Shown here in pieces: positions 1-5,477 of a DNA stretch of 10,025 nucleotides; the first letter of the stretch is position 1; every line of letters begins with the position of its first letter. The notes beneath the pieces are model-generated. The model saw nothing but the letters and a program-made list of their open reading frames with translations, did no database searches and was not told where the DNA came from. The stretch comes from an uncultured Collinsella sp. (lineage in GTDB: Bacteria; Actinomycetota; Coriobacteriia; Coriobacteriales; Coriobacteriaceae). Where the stretch lies: contig CAAELJ010000029.1 in assembly GCA_900756725.1 (NCBI GenBank), forward strand, positions 1-10,025, given 5' to 3'. The translations under genes and the position numbers were made by a program.

Positions 1-261
1 GGAGACCCCTTCAAGAAAGGGTCTGCGACATGCTTGAAGGTGCTCGGCATTCTCTTCGTTGTTCAAGCTGCCACCAGCCTCTACGCCGGCTCACTCAAAA
101 CCTCCGTTTCGATGTTTGGCGGCGAGGGGGCCGTCGGCGCCCAAGAGATCGCTTCATCATTCGATTGGACCTCTCTGGTTCTCGGCATCGTCCTGTTCAT
201 GCTTTCCCAGCTCTTCTTGTACGCCCGAGAGCTGTACCTCGACTCCGACGAGATTGCGTAA
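1..261 (+). CDS. DUF2975-type membrane protein, C-terminal part (cut by left edge)
   Basis: The frame is open from base 1 and gives 86 residues before the TAA at 259-261. It begins GDPFKKGSATCLKVLG, which resembles the conserved 'PF....n...l..iG' stretch before the third helix of DUF2975 proteins. Two hydrophobic segments are visible, at residues about 12-32 (LKVLGILFVVQ...) and 57-74 (TSLVLGIVLFMLSQLFLY), followed by the acidic tail ARELYLDSDEIA that is typical of the family's C-terminus. A TTG at 34 could be taken as a start, but the in-frame upstream sequence fits the family and there is no ribosome binding site before the TTG, so I treat this as the end of a longer protein. The XRE regulator follows after 9 bases, and DUF2975-XRE pairs are common in Firmicutes and Actinobacteria. 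The function of DUF2975 is unknown; it is probably an integral membrane protein. Confidence 0.75.
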   Translation, partial: GDPFKKGSATCLKVLGILFVVQAATSLYAGSLKTSVSMFGGEGAVGAQEIASSFDWTSLVLGIVLFMLSQLFLYARELYLDSDEIA

Positions 262-270
262 GGAAACGCC

Positions 271-522
271 ATGCCCGTAATTGTTCGCCTCGACAAGATC
301 ATGGCCGAGCGAAAGATTTCCTCGAACGAACTTGCCGAAAGGATTGGAACCACGCCCGTGAACCTGTCCCGTATTAAAAAAGGGCATATTCGCGGCATTC
401 GCTTCAACACACTCGAGCAGCTATGCCTCGCCCTTCGTTGCCAACCCGGAGACCTTCTCGAAGTCATGAGCGAAGAGGATGCCCGAAAGGAGTTCGGACT
501 CGATTGGTCCGCCGAGGATTAG
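271..522 (+). CDS. XRE/Cro-family small transcriptional regulator (YozG-like)
   Basis: This 83-residue protein is essentially one helix-turn-helix domain. The ATG at 271 follows AAGGAA (261-266) and lies 9 bases after the stop of the membrane protein, so the two are probably co-transcribed and may be translationally coupled. Helix 2 is around residues 18-26 (SSNELAERIG) and the recognition helix around 27-39 (TTPVNLSRIKKGH). The segment FNTLEQLCLALRCQPGDLLE (45-64) is the classic end of this compact family, which often partners DUF2975 membrane proteins and is thought to bind DNA as a dimer. The tail after residue 65 (MSEEDARKEFGLDWSAED) is a little longer than usual. The TAG at 520-522 is followed in the same frame by recombinase sequence, so the end of this gene may be a rearrangement junction. 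Target genes are unknown; autoregulation of the pair is likely. Confidence 0.85.
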   Translation: MPVIVRLDKIMAERKISSNELAERIGTTPVNLSRIKKGHIRGIRFNTLEQLCLALRCQPGDLLEVMSEEDARKEFGLDWSAED

Positions 523-1248
523 AGGGCGGTCGTACTCGCCCTGCACACGGGGATGCGAATCGGCGAGGTCTGCGGCCTTCGGTGGTGCGATGTGGATTTC
601 GAGACGGGCCTGATCTCGATCAGACACTCGGTGGCGTACGCGAAGGGAATGGGTTCGTTCATCAAGGACACCAAGACCCATGACGCCAGGGGTATCCCCA
701 TCGACCCGGTCGGCCTACTCCCCTTCCTGAAGGAGACCCACGAGATCGACTGCGGAAAGCTGCGCTTGCGCGGCCTTACCGGTGCGGTCGAGATCGGGGA
801 CTGCTACATCCTGTCGGAGCCGGGCGCGACCTTCGCGACGACAAGCTATATCCGCAGGGCGTTCAAGACGTTCTCGGAGACCAACGGCCTCATGGGCACC
901 AACGACGAGCTGATCACGTTCCACGGCCTTCGCCACACGTTCGCAACGCAGTGGATCCGCCAAGGCGGCGATATCAAGGCGCTCCAATCGATCCTCGGCC
1001 ACAAGGACGCCATGGCGACGCTCAACGTCTACGCCGACATCGAGCCCATCTCCAAAATCCATAACATGCTGCGCGCCACGCCGTGCCTTTGGCGCGGGCA
1101 CCTCGGGCCGAGGGTCGATCCGGGTCCCATGTTCCAACAGAGGATCCAGGAGTCCATCGAGACGCTCCAGGCGTTCGGCTACGGCATCACCGAGCCGGAC
1201 GACCGAAATATCGCCATACGCGACGTGAAGACGAACAGTTGGCTCTAG
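523..1248 (+). pseudogene. Tyrosine recombinase (phage-type integrase) catalytic domain, 5'-truncated remnant
   Basis: Reading on in frame from the regulator's stop gives AVVLALHTGMRIGEVCGLRW, the start of a tyrosine-recombinase catalytic domain. All key positions are visible: the first Arg in TGMRIGE (codon 556-558), a beta-hairpin Lys in KDTKTHDAR, the H-x-x-R box in HGLRHTFAT, the His in LGHKDA and the nucleophile Tyr in LNVYAD. The arm-binding and core-binding N-terminal domains, normally about 150-200 residues, are absent. There is no ribosome binding site, and the first ATG (553) would start at the active-site Arg. A C-terminal extension of about 60 residues follows the Tyr before the TAG at 1246-1248, and the frame stays open to 1410 beyond it (LTEYAAVLGPSQL...), so even this stop may be a later mutation. 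It is most likely the relic of an integrated element; a stand-alone catalytic fragment is unlikely to recombine DNA. Confidence 0.8.
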
Positions 1249-1330
1249 CTCACCGAGTACGCGGCAGTGCTGGGCCCATCCCAACTGAGGTCACGGTGGT
1301 CCGATAGGGGCGCCGCCCGCGGCATGCGCC

Positions 1331-1372
1331 GCGGAGCGGTATCCCCTACCGAAGGGCGGGGATGCCCTCCGC
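1331..1372. repeat. Long imperfect hairpin in the gap
   Basis: GCGGAG (1331-1336) pairs with CTCCGC (1367-1372), and GGTATCCCC (1338-1346) pairs with GGGGATGCC (1358-1366). There is one bulged C at 1337, one G-T pair and an 11-base loop (1347-1357). No T-run follows on either strand, so it is not a standard intrinsic terminator. It may be part of an RNA, a recombination site or a decayed terminator. Confidence 0.6.
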
Positions 1373-1436
1373 TTCCAGTTCGGAATCAGCCGTCGGAGGC
1401 GTTCGGCTGACTGCGGGAACGGCCTGTCCGCTCAAT

Positions 1437-1480
1437 GTGTTCGGCTGAGATCGGAAATCAACCCAACACGAGCCGGACAC
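1437..1480. repeat. 10-bp stem with 24-base loop
   Basis: GTGTTCGGCT (1437-1446) pairs with AGCCGGACAC (1471-1480), with one G-T pair. The left arm shares GTTCGGCTGA (1439-1448) with an identical 10-mer at 1401-1410, which is itself the right arm of a smaller hairpin (TCAGCCG 1386-1392 / CGGCTGA 1404-1410). The shared sequence means alternative pairings are possible. Confidence 0.5.
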
Positions 1481-1574
1481 GCGCCAGACGGCTCTTCCCC
1501 GTGCGGCCTTCCCCCTTACGCTCATGTTGCAGGCATGTAACGCCGCAGCGAGCGCGCCTTTTTTGCGCCAGACA

Positions 1575-1597
1575 GGTACAATGATGAACACTGTACC
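1575..1597 (+). promoter_or_regulatory. Probable promoter -10 box and dyad before the ACT gene
   Basis: TACAAT at 1577-1582 is a good -10 box, placing a start of transcription near 1589 and a leader of about 55 bases. No clear -35 box is seen at the expected distance. The -10 box lies in the left arm of a dyad, GGTACA (1575-1580) and TGTACC (1592-1597), separated by 11 bases. This is an operator-like arrangement that would let a dimeric repressor cover the promoter. The regulator is unknown. Confidence 0.5.
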
Positions 1598-1644
1598 GTA
1601 GCGGAGCGCCCCGCGCGCGCCGCAATCACGCGAAAGGGTTTCCC

Positions 1645-1932
1645 ATGGCCGAGATCTCGTCCTCCCGTATCGTCATCACCGTCCTTGGCAAGAACCGCCC
1701 CGGCATCGTCGCCGGCGTCACCCGCGTTCTGGGCGAGGCCAACGTCGACATCCGCGACATCACGCAGTCCATTATCGAGGACATCTTCACCATGACCATG
1801 CTGGCCGACACCGCCGAGTCCAAGCTCGACTTTGCCGAGCTGCAGAAGGCCCTGGCCGAGGCCGGCGAGCTTTCGGGCGTCAATGTGTCCATCCAGCGCG
1901 AGGACGTCTTTAACTTTATGTACCGCCTGTAG
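1645..1932 (+). CDS. Small ACT-domain protein (UPF0237 type)
   Basis: This 95-residue protein is a single ACT domain. The ATG at 1645 follows AAAGGG (1633-1638) at a normal distance. After a short N-terminal tail the first strand RIVITVLGKNRPGIVAGVT (8-26) carries the G-x-(D/N)-R-P-G-I turn that forms the small-molecule site in ACT domains. The middle DIRDITQSIIEDIFTM (35-50) and the C-terminal EDVFNFMYRL (86-95) resemble UPF0237 proteins, which often end in F-x-x-M-H-R-I. The usual length is about 88-90 residues. Such proteins are presumed to sense amino acids or similar ligands as dimers, and they usually precede a DUF711/UPF0210 gene. Here the next gene is citrate synthase, 77 bases downstream with no terminator between, so a shared transcript is likely. 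A role in sensing amino-acid or 2-oxoacid state for citrate synthase would be inference only. Confidence 0.88.
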   Translation: MAEISSSRIVITVLGKNRPGIVAGVTRVLGEANVDIRDITQSIIEDIFTMTMLADTAESKLDFAELQKALAEAGELSGVNVSIQREDVFNFMYRL

Positions 1933-2009
1933 CGAACAAGCCGCTGGGGATAGCCTGACGCGCGCATGCCCATGCAAGTCACCCCGATGCGGCCCGGAGA
2001 GGAGCGCAC

Positions 2010-3428
2010 ATGGCCTACGACGCCAAGAAAATCTATTACCGCTTCGATGACCACTTGAGCCGACTGGTTCTGGATTACGAAGCAAGCCGCCAGATTTCGT
2101 CTGAGAGTGAAAGCCTCTACCACGGCCTGCCGACCGACCCTTATGACGAGGGCTTGTTCGAAGAGCACAATGTCAAGCGCGGCCTGCGCAATGCCGACGG
2201 CTCGGGCGTGGTCGCGGGCCTCACTCGTATCTCGGATGTGCACGGCTACAACAAGGTCGACGGAAAGGTCGTGCCCGATCAGGGCAAGCTCACGCTTCGC
2301 GGCTACAGCATCGAGGATCTGGTCAACAATGCCCAGGCCGAGAATCGCTACGGCTACGAGGAAGTCGCCTATCTGCTTATCACGGGTTCGCTGCCCAACA
2401 AGGAAGAGCTCGACGGCTTTTGCGAGCGCCTGGGCGCCTTTAGACACCTGAGTGACGAGTACGTTAAAGAGTTCCCTATGACCACGGTGTCGTCGAGCAT
2501 CATGAACGTGCTCCAGCGCGCCGTACTGTTGCTCTACGCCTTCGATGCCGAACCAGACGTGATCACGCCCGAGCACGAAATCGACGTCGCCATTTCCATG
2601 CTCGCACGTCTCCCGCGCATCGCCGCCTTCGCACACATGGCCTCGGTCGCCAAGCTTCGCGGCTCCGAGGTTCACGTGCCGCACCCCACGCCCGGTCTCT
2701 CCACCGCCGAGACCATCCTACAGGTCTTGCGCGGTGGCATGGCGTTCACCCGCGACGAAGCCATGCTGCTCGACGTGATGCTCATGCTGCATGCCGAGCA
2801 CGGCGGCGGCAACAACTCCACCTTCGCTTGCCGCGTGCTGTCGTCTTCGGCCACCGACCCGTATTCCGCCTACGCCGCGGCTATCGGCTCGCTCAAGGGC
2901 CCGCGCCACGGCGGTGCCAACGCCAAGGTCGTGTCCATGCACGAGGACATCCGCGCGCATGTCTCCAACTGGGAGGACGAGGACGAGGTCGCAGCCTACC
3001 TGGGCAAGATCCTCGACAAGCAGGCCTTCGACGGCACGGGCCTCATCTACGGTATGGGCCACGCCGTCTATACGCTCAGCGACCCGCGCGCCGAGGTCTG
3101 CCGCCGTTACGCGCGCACGCTTGCCGCCAAGAAGGACCTGGGCGATGAGTTCGCGCTCATCGAGCGCATCGAGCGCCTGGCACCCCAGGTCATGCGCGAC
3201 CACGGCATGACCAAGCCCATCTGCGCCAACATCGACCTGTACACGGGCTTTATCTACAAGATGCTCGGCGTGCCCGAGACGCTTTTTACGCCGCTATTCG
3301 CCGTCGCCCGCATGGCCGGCTGGTCGGCACACCGCATGGAAGAGCTCTTCTGCGCGCACCGTATTATTCGCCCGGCCTATCGTCCGGTGATCGAGCCGCT
3401 GGAGTACAAGCCGCTCGCCGACCGCTAG
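2010..3428 (+). CDS. gltA: Citrate synthase
   Basis: This enzyme condenses acetyl-CoA with oxaloacetate to give citrate in the cytoplasm. In anaerobes this mainly feeds 2-oxoglutarate and glutamate synthesis. The 472-residue protein starts at an ATG preceded by a strong GGAGAGGAG site (1996-2004). The fold's landmarks are in order: LRGYSIEDLV (96-105), catalytic His264 in HAEHGGGNNST, His300 in GPRHGGAN, oxaloacetate-binding His351 with Arg360 in GMGHAVYTLSDPR, catalytic Asp409 in NIDLYTGF, and the AHRMEE motif at 440-445. The N-terminal extension of about 60 residues before the core matches the longer citrate synthases of clostridia and Coriobacteriia rather than the roughly 430-residue E. 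coli form. 2-Methylcitrate synthase is the alternative, but no propionate genes are nearby. It probably shares a transcript with the ACT gene upstream and ends at a strong terminator. The symbol is the generic one for the family. Confidence 0.95.
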   Translation: MAYDAKKIYYRFDDHLSRLVLDYEASRQISSESESLYHGLPTDPYDEGLFEEHNVKRGLRNADGSGVVAGLTRISDVHGYNKVDGKVVPDQGKLTLRGYSIEDLVNNAQAENRYGYEEVAYLLITGSLPNKEELDGFCERLGAFRHLSDEYVKEFPMTTVSSSIMNVLQRAVLLLYAFDAEPDVITPEHEIDVAISMLARLPRIAAFAHMASVAKLRGSEVHVPHPTPGLSTAETILQVLRGGMAFTRDEAMLLDVMLMLHAEHGGGNNSTFACRVLSSSATDPYSAYAAAIGSLKGPRHGGANAKVVSMHEDIRAHVSNWEDEDEVAAYLGKILDKQAFDGTGLIYGMGHAVYTLSDPRAEVCRRYARTLAAKKDLGDEFALIERIERLAPQVMRDHGMTKPICANIDLYTGFIYKMLGVPETLFTPLFAVARMAGWSAHRMEELFCAHRIIRPAYRPVIEPLEYKPLADR

Positions 3429-3451
3429 GACGCGGACCGTTATAGAACTCG

Positions 3452-3489
3452 AGCGTGGCCAGGGACCCAAGCCCTCGGCCACGCTTTTT
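3452..3489 (+). terminator. Intrinsic terminator after citrate synthase
   Basis: AGCGTGGCC (3452-3460) pairs perfectly with GGCCACGCT (3477-3485). The stem continues as AGGG (3461-3464) with CCCT (3472-3475) across one bulged C, and the loop is 7 bases. A run of five T follows (3485-3489). It ends 25 bases before the next gene, which leaves no obvious room for a promoter between them. Confidence 0.93.
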
Positions 3490-3514
3490 ATGCCAGTAGA
3501 AAGGGCTGCATCAA

Positions 3515-4357
3515 ATGATTGTGTTTTCCGATATGGATGGGACGCTGCTGACGAGCGATAAGCAAATGAGCGATGCCACCTGGGCGATGCTCGACGAGCT
3601 CGCACGTCGTGGCATCGAGTTTGTTCCCTGCACGGGACGTCCACTGTCGGGCATCTTTGAGCCCATTCTCGCCCATCCCGCCGTGCATTACGCGGTCTGT
3701 GCCAACGGCGCCAGCGTCTGGCAGCTCGACGAGGATACGCCCACCGACGCCTCGCGCGCCACGCGCATCTTGAGCCGTCCGCTCGACCGTGGCATTGCCC
3801 ACCGCATCCATCGCATTGCCGCCGGCCACGATGTGACCTTCGATATCTTCGCGGATGGGCAGTGCTTCCTCCCCCGCTCGCTCTACACGCGCCTGGACGA
3901 ATTCTGCGGCGGCGACCCCCACATCGCGGCTTCGCTCAAGCGCACACGAACGCCGATCGACATGAATATCGACAGCAAGATCGACGAGGTCGAGACGCTC
4001 GAACGCATCGCCATGTACTGGCACGACCCGGCCGATCGCGATGCCATCGCGGCGGTGCTCGACACGCTCGGAGGCATTGAGGTCACGCGTTCTTACGCCA
4101 TGAATATCGAAGTCATGGGTGAAGGCGCCACCAAGGGTACGGCCCTCACGTGGCTATGCGAGCACCTGGGCGAGCGTCTCGCCAACGCCTGGGCGTTCGG
4201 CGACAACATCAACGACATCCCCATGCTGCAGGCAGCGGGCCATGGCATGGCCATGATCAACGCCGAGCCCGAAGATCGCGAGGCCGCCGACGCCATCACC
4301 GAATACGACAACGACCACGACGGCGTCGCCCGCACCATCATGGCCGCCCTCGCCTAG
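3515..4357 (+). CDS. HAD-superfamily (Cof-type) phosphatase 1
   Basis: This 280-residue cytoplasmic protein has all four HAD motifs. Motif I is SDMDGTLL, with nucleophile Asp6 and acid/base Asp8. Motif II is the Thr in PCTGRP (Thr40). Motif III is Lys207 in GATKGTAL. Motif IV is GDNINDIPML (Asp230, Asp234), which binds Mg2+. The region between motifs II and III (about 75-190) is the C2-type cap of the Cof/IIB branch, whose members dephosphorylate sugar phosphates, pyridoxal phosphate, flavins or similar small molecules; the substrate cannot be read from sequence. The ATG at 3515 follows AGAAAGGG (3498-3505). The gene begins just after the citrate synthase terminator, so it may depend on read-through or on a promoter I could not find. 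It ends at a TAG directly followed by the intergenic repeat and converges with the second HAD gene. Confidence 0.92.
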   Translation: MIVFSDMDGTLLTSDKQMSDATWAMLDELARRGIEFVPCTGRPLSGIFEPILAHPAVHYAVCANGASVWQLDEDTPTDASRATRILSRPLDRGIAHRIHRIAAGHDVTFDIFADGQCFLPRSLYTRLDEFCGGDPHIAASLKRTRTPIDMNIDSKIDEVETLERIAMYWHDPADRDAIAAVLDTLGGIEVTRSYAMNIEVMGEGATKGTALTWLCEHLGERLANAWAFGDNINDIPMLQAAGHGMAMINAEPEDREAADAITEYDNDHDGVARTIMAALA

Positions 4358-4473
4358 TCATTGGTCAGTCATTGGGGACGTTCTTAAACGACTAGTCACT
4401 GGGGACACTCTTCGCAAAAAGCTACAAGGACTGTCCCCCACTGTCGGCAGAAAAGGAACGTCCCCATCTGCCG
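4356..4473. repeat. GGGGAC-family intergenic repeat, copy 1, nested palindrome
   Basis: Two inverted pairs are nested here: GGGGACGTTC (4374-4383) with GAACGTCCCC (4456-4465), and GGGGACA (4401-4407) with TGTCCCC (4432-4438). CGGCAG (4445-4450) and CTGCCG (4468-4473) form a third. AGTCATTGG occurs at 4356 and 4367 and, with one change, at 4394. The element fills almost all of the space between two convergent genes and could end transcription from both sides. Parts recur at 5432-5477 (inverted) and at 7431-7508 (direct). Confidence 0.85.
4368..4413 (+). repeat. Left arm of 46-bp inverted repeat around HAD gene 2
   Basis: This arm reads as the reverse complement of 5432-5477 at 42 of 46 positions. 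The match includes an unbroken 24-base block from GGGGACGTTC through AAACGACTAGTC and an unbroken 11-base block, GGACACTCTTC. The two arms bracket only the second HAD gene and its leader, a unit of 1,110 bp. Confidence 0.88.
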
Positions 4474-4475
4474 GA

Positions 4476-5270
4476 TTAGGAGAGACTCTCCAGCACGCGA
4501 CGGAGCTCCTGCTGGACGGCGTGGTCGCGGTTACAACCCACCACGCGATCGGCCACCGCCTTAAGCGCGGGGCGCGCGTTTTCCATCGCGCAGCCCGTGC
4601 CGACAAAGCGAATGATCTCGTAGTCGTTCATCGAGTCGCCAAACGCCATGACCTCGTCGCGACCAATGCCGTAATGCTCCGCGAGCTGCGCGATACCCGA
4701 GGCCTTCGACACACCGGGCTGCATGGCATCGATCCACGCGTTGCCCGAAGGCGCAAAAGTAAAGAGCTGACCAAGTTCGCGCTGTAGCACGTACGCACTG
4801 TCCATAACCGCACTGTCGTCGCAAAAGATACTCGCTTTGATGATATTTACGCTGGGATCGGGCAGCTCCCAAATACGCTCGGCATTGGGAAGGTCCTTAT
4901 CGACCTCACGCACGAACTTGCACTCGTCATCGAGCAGGAAGGACTTGGTTCGGTCAAAGAGCGCAAGATGCAGATTGGGAAACGTCCTGACGGCTTGGGC
5001 GAGCCTTCGAATCGCCAGGTGGGAATACACCTCACGGTCTACCATCTTACCGTCGGCGTAGACTTGGGCGCCGTTAGCGGCGACAAAGTCCATCTTGTCG
5101 CGAACGGGCGCAAAGAACTCGCACAGGCGATCGTAGCGACGACCTGACGATGCGGCGAAATGCACGCCATGCTCGTGTAGCGCCAGAATCAGTTCGTAGG
5201 TCTCGGGAGGCACCTGGCCGTTTTCGTCAAGCAGTGTGCCGTCCATATCGGATGCAATCAGTTTAAACAT
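4476..5270 (-). CDS. HAD-superfamily (Cof-type) phosphatase 2
   Basis: This 264-residue protein has motif I SDMDGTLL (Asp8, Asp10), motif II AASSGRR (Ser41/Ser42), motif III Lys189 in GVSKASGI and motif IV GDSMNDYEII (Asp212, Asp216). The roughly 110-residue stretch between motifs II and III is a C2-type cap, as in YidA/Cof proteins. It is therefore a Mg2+-dependent small-molecule phosphatase of unknown substrate. It is clearly diverged from HAD gene 1: beyond the motifs the caps differ, so it is not a recent duplicate. The ATG at 5270 has AAGGGAG (5278-5284, minus strand) 7 bases upstream, inside the 3' arm of a long hairpin. The whole gene with its leader lies between the arms of a 46-bp inverted repeat, which raises the possibility that it moved or inverted as a unit. 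It is transcribed towards HAD gene 1. Confidence 0.92.
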   Translation of the reverse strand: MFKLIASDMDGTLLDENGQVPPETYELILALHEHGVHFAASSGRRYDRLCEFFAPVRDKMDFVAANGAQVYADGKMVDREVYSHLAIRRLAQAVRTFPNLHLALFDRTKSFLLDDECKFVREVDKDLPNAERIWELPDPSVNIIKASIFCDDSAVMDSAYVLQRELGQLFTFAPSGNAWIDAMQPGVSKASGIAQLAEHYGIGRDEVMAFGDSMNDYEIIRFVGTGCAMENARPALKAVADRVVGCNRDHAVQQELRRVLESLS

Positions 5271-5337
5271 AGAAAAGCTCCCTTCGGGCTTGTTGGAATC
5301 GAACGTGTATCCGATTCCAACGTACCCAAAGGGAGCT
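5271..5337 (-). promoter_or_regulatory. Leader hairpin covering the ribosome binding site of HAD gene 2
   Basis: On the transcript, AGCTCCCTT (5337-5329) pairs with AAGGGAGCT (5284-5276), and CGTTGGAATCG-type inner arms GTTGGAATCG (5321-5312) and CGATTCCAAC (5301-5292) pair around a 10-base loop. Between them GGG and CCC plus two wobble pairs nearly join the stems, giving about 24 pairs broken by a 2x2 loop. The 3' arm contains the AAGGGAG ribosome binding site, and TTTTCT follows directly before the ATG. It could block translation, act as an attenuator, or end transcripts arriving from the adenine deaminase gene. The structure is seen; its role is inference. Confidence 0.75.
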
Positions 5338-5431
5338 CAAATAAGACTCCGCGGGCGTAAACGTTACATAGACCTGGCAAATAGCTCACGCGTGCCAGAG
5401 AGCCCACGACCGCGGCGGCAGGCGACACACG

Positions 5432-5477
5432 GAAGAGTGTCCACAACGACTAGTCGTTTAAGAACGTCCCCGATGAC
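5432..5477 (-). repeat. Right arm of 46-bp inverted repeat around HAD gene 2 (repeat copy 2)
   Basis: This is the reverse complement of 4368-4413 with four mismatches. It contains the palindrome CGACTAGTCG (5447-5456) and abuts a second one, GACTAGTC (5475-5482), which includes the stop codon of the adenine deaminase gene. Only the outer half of copy 1 is present here; the GGAACGTCCCC half is missing. Confidence 0.88.

Larger units (their letters stand above)
1249..1644. other. 396-bp gap without a convincing gene, rich in hairpins
   Basis: No frame on either strand here combines a start, a ribosome binding site and a recognisable protein. What is visible is secondary structure: a 7-bp stem at 1317-1334, a roughly 15-bp stem at 1331-1372, a 7-bp stem at 1386-1410 and a 10-bp stem at 1437-1480. 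The promoter-like site of the ACT gene lies at the right end. No tRNA or other recognised RNA gene is seen. Confidence 0.6.

Noticed and set aside
1371..1400. A tRNA-like T-loop (GTTCGGAATC) that might mark an attachment site near the integrase remnant.
   Set aside because: No acceptor stem, anticodon arm or CCA end can be matched around it.
1346..1591. An 81-codon minus-strand frame in the gap.
   Set aside because: No ribosome binding site that convinces, no recognisable protein, and it covers the hairpins and the ACT promoter site.
1626..2684. A 352-codon open frame on the minus strand opposite the ACT and citrate synthase genes.
   Set aside because: It runs across two real genes and the gap between them, and shows no family resemblance.
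4356..4473. A CRISPR array.
   Set aside because: The repeated words are at irregular spacing (11 and 27 bases), with no uniform repeats or spacers and no cas genes.
4368..5477. The region as a classical insertion sequence.
   Set aside because: It has inverted ends, but the single gene inside is a HAD phosphatase, not a transposase, and I saw no target-site duplication outside the arms.
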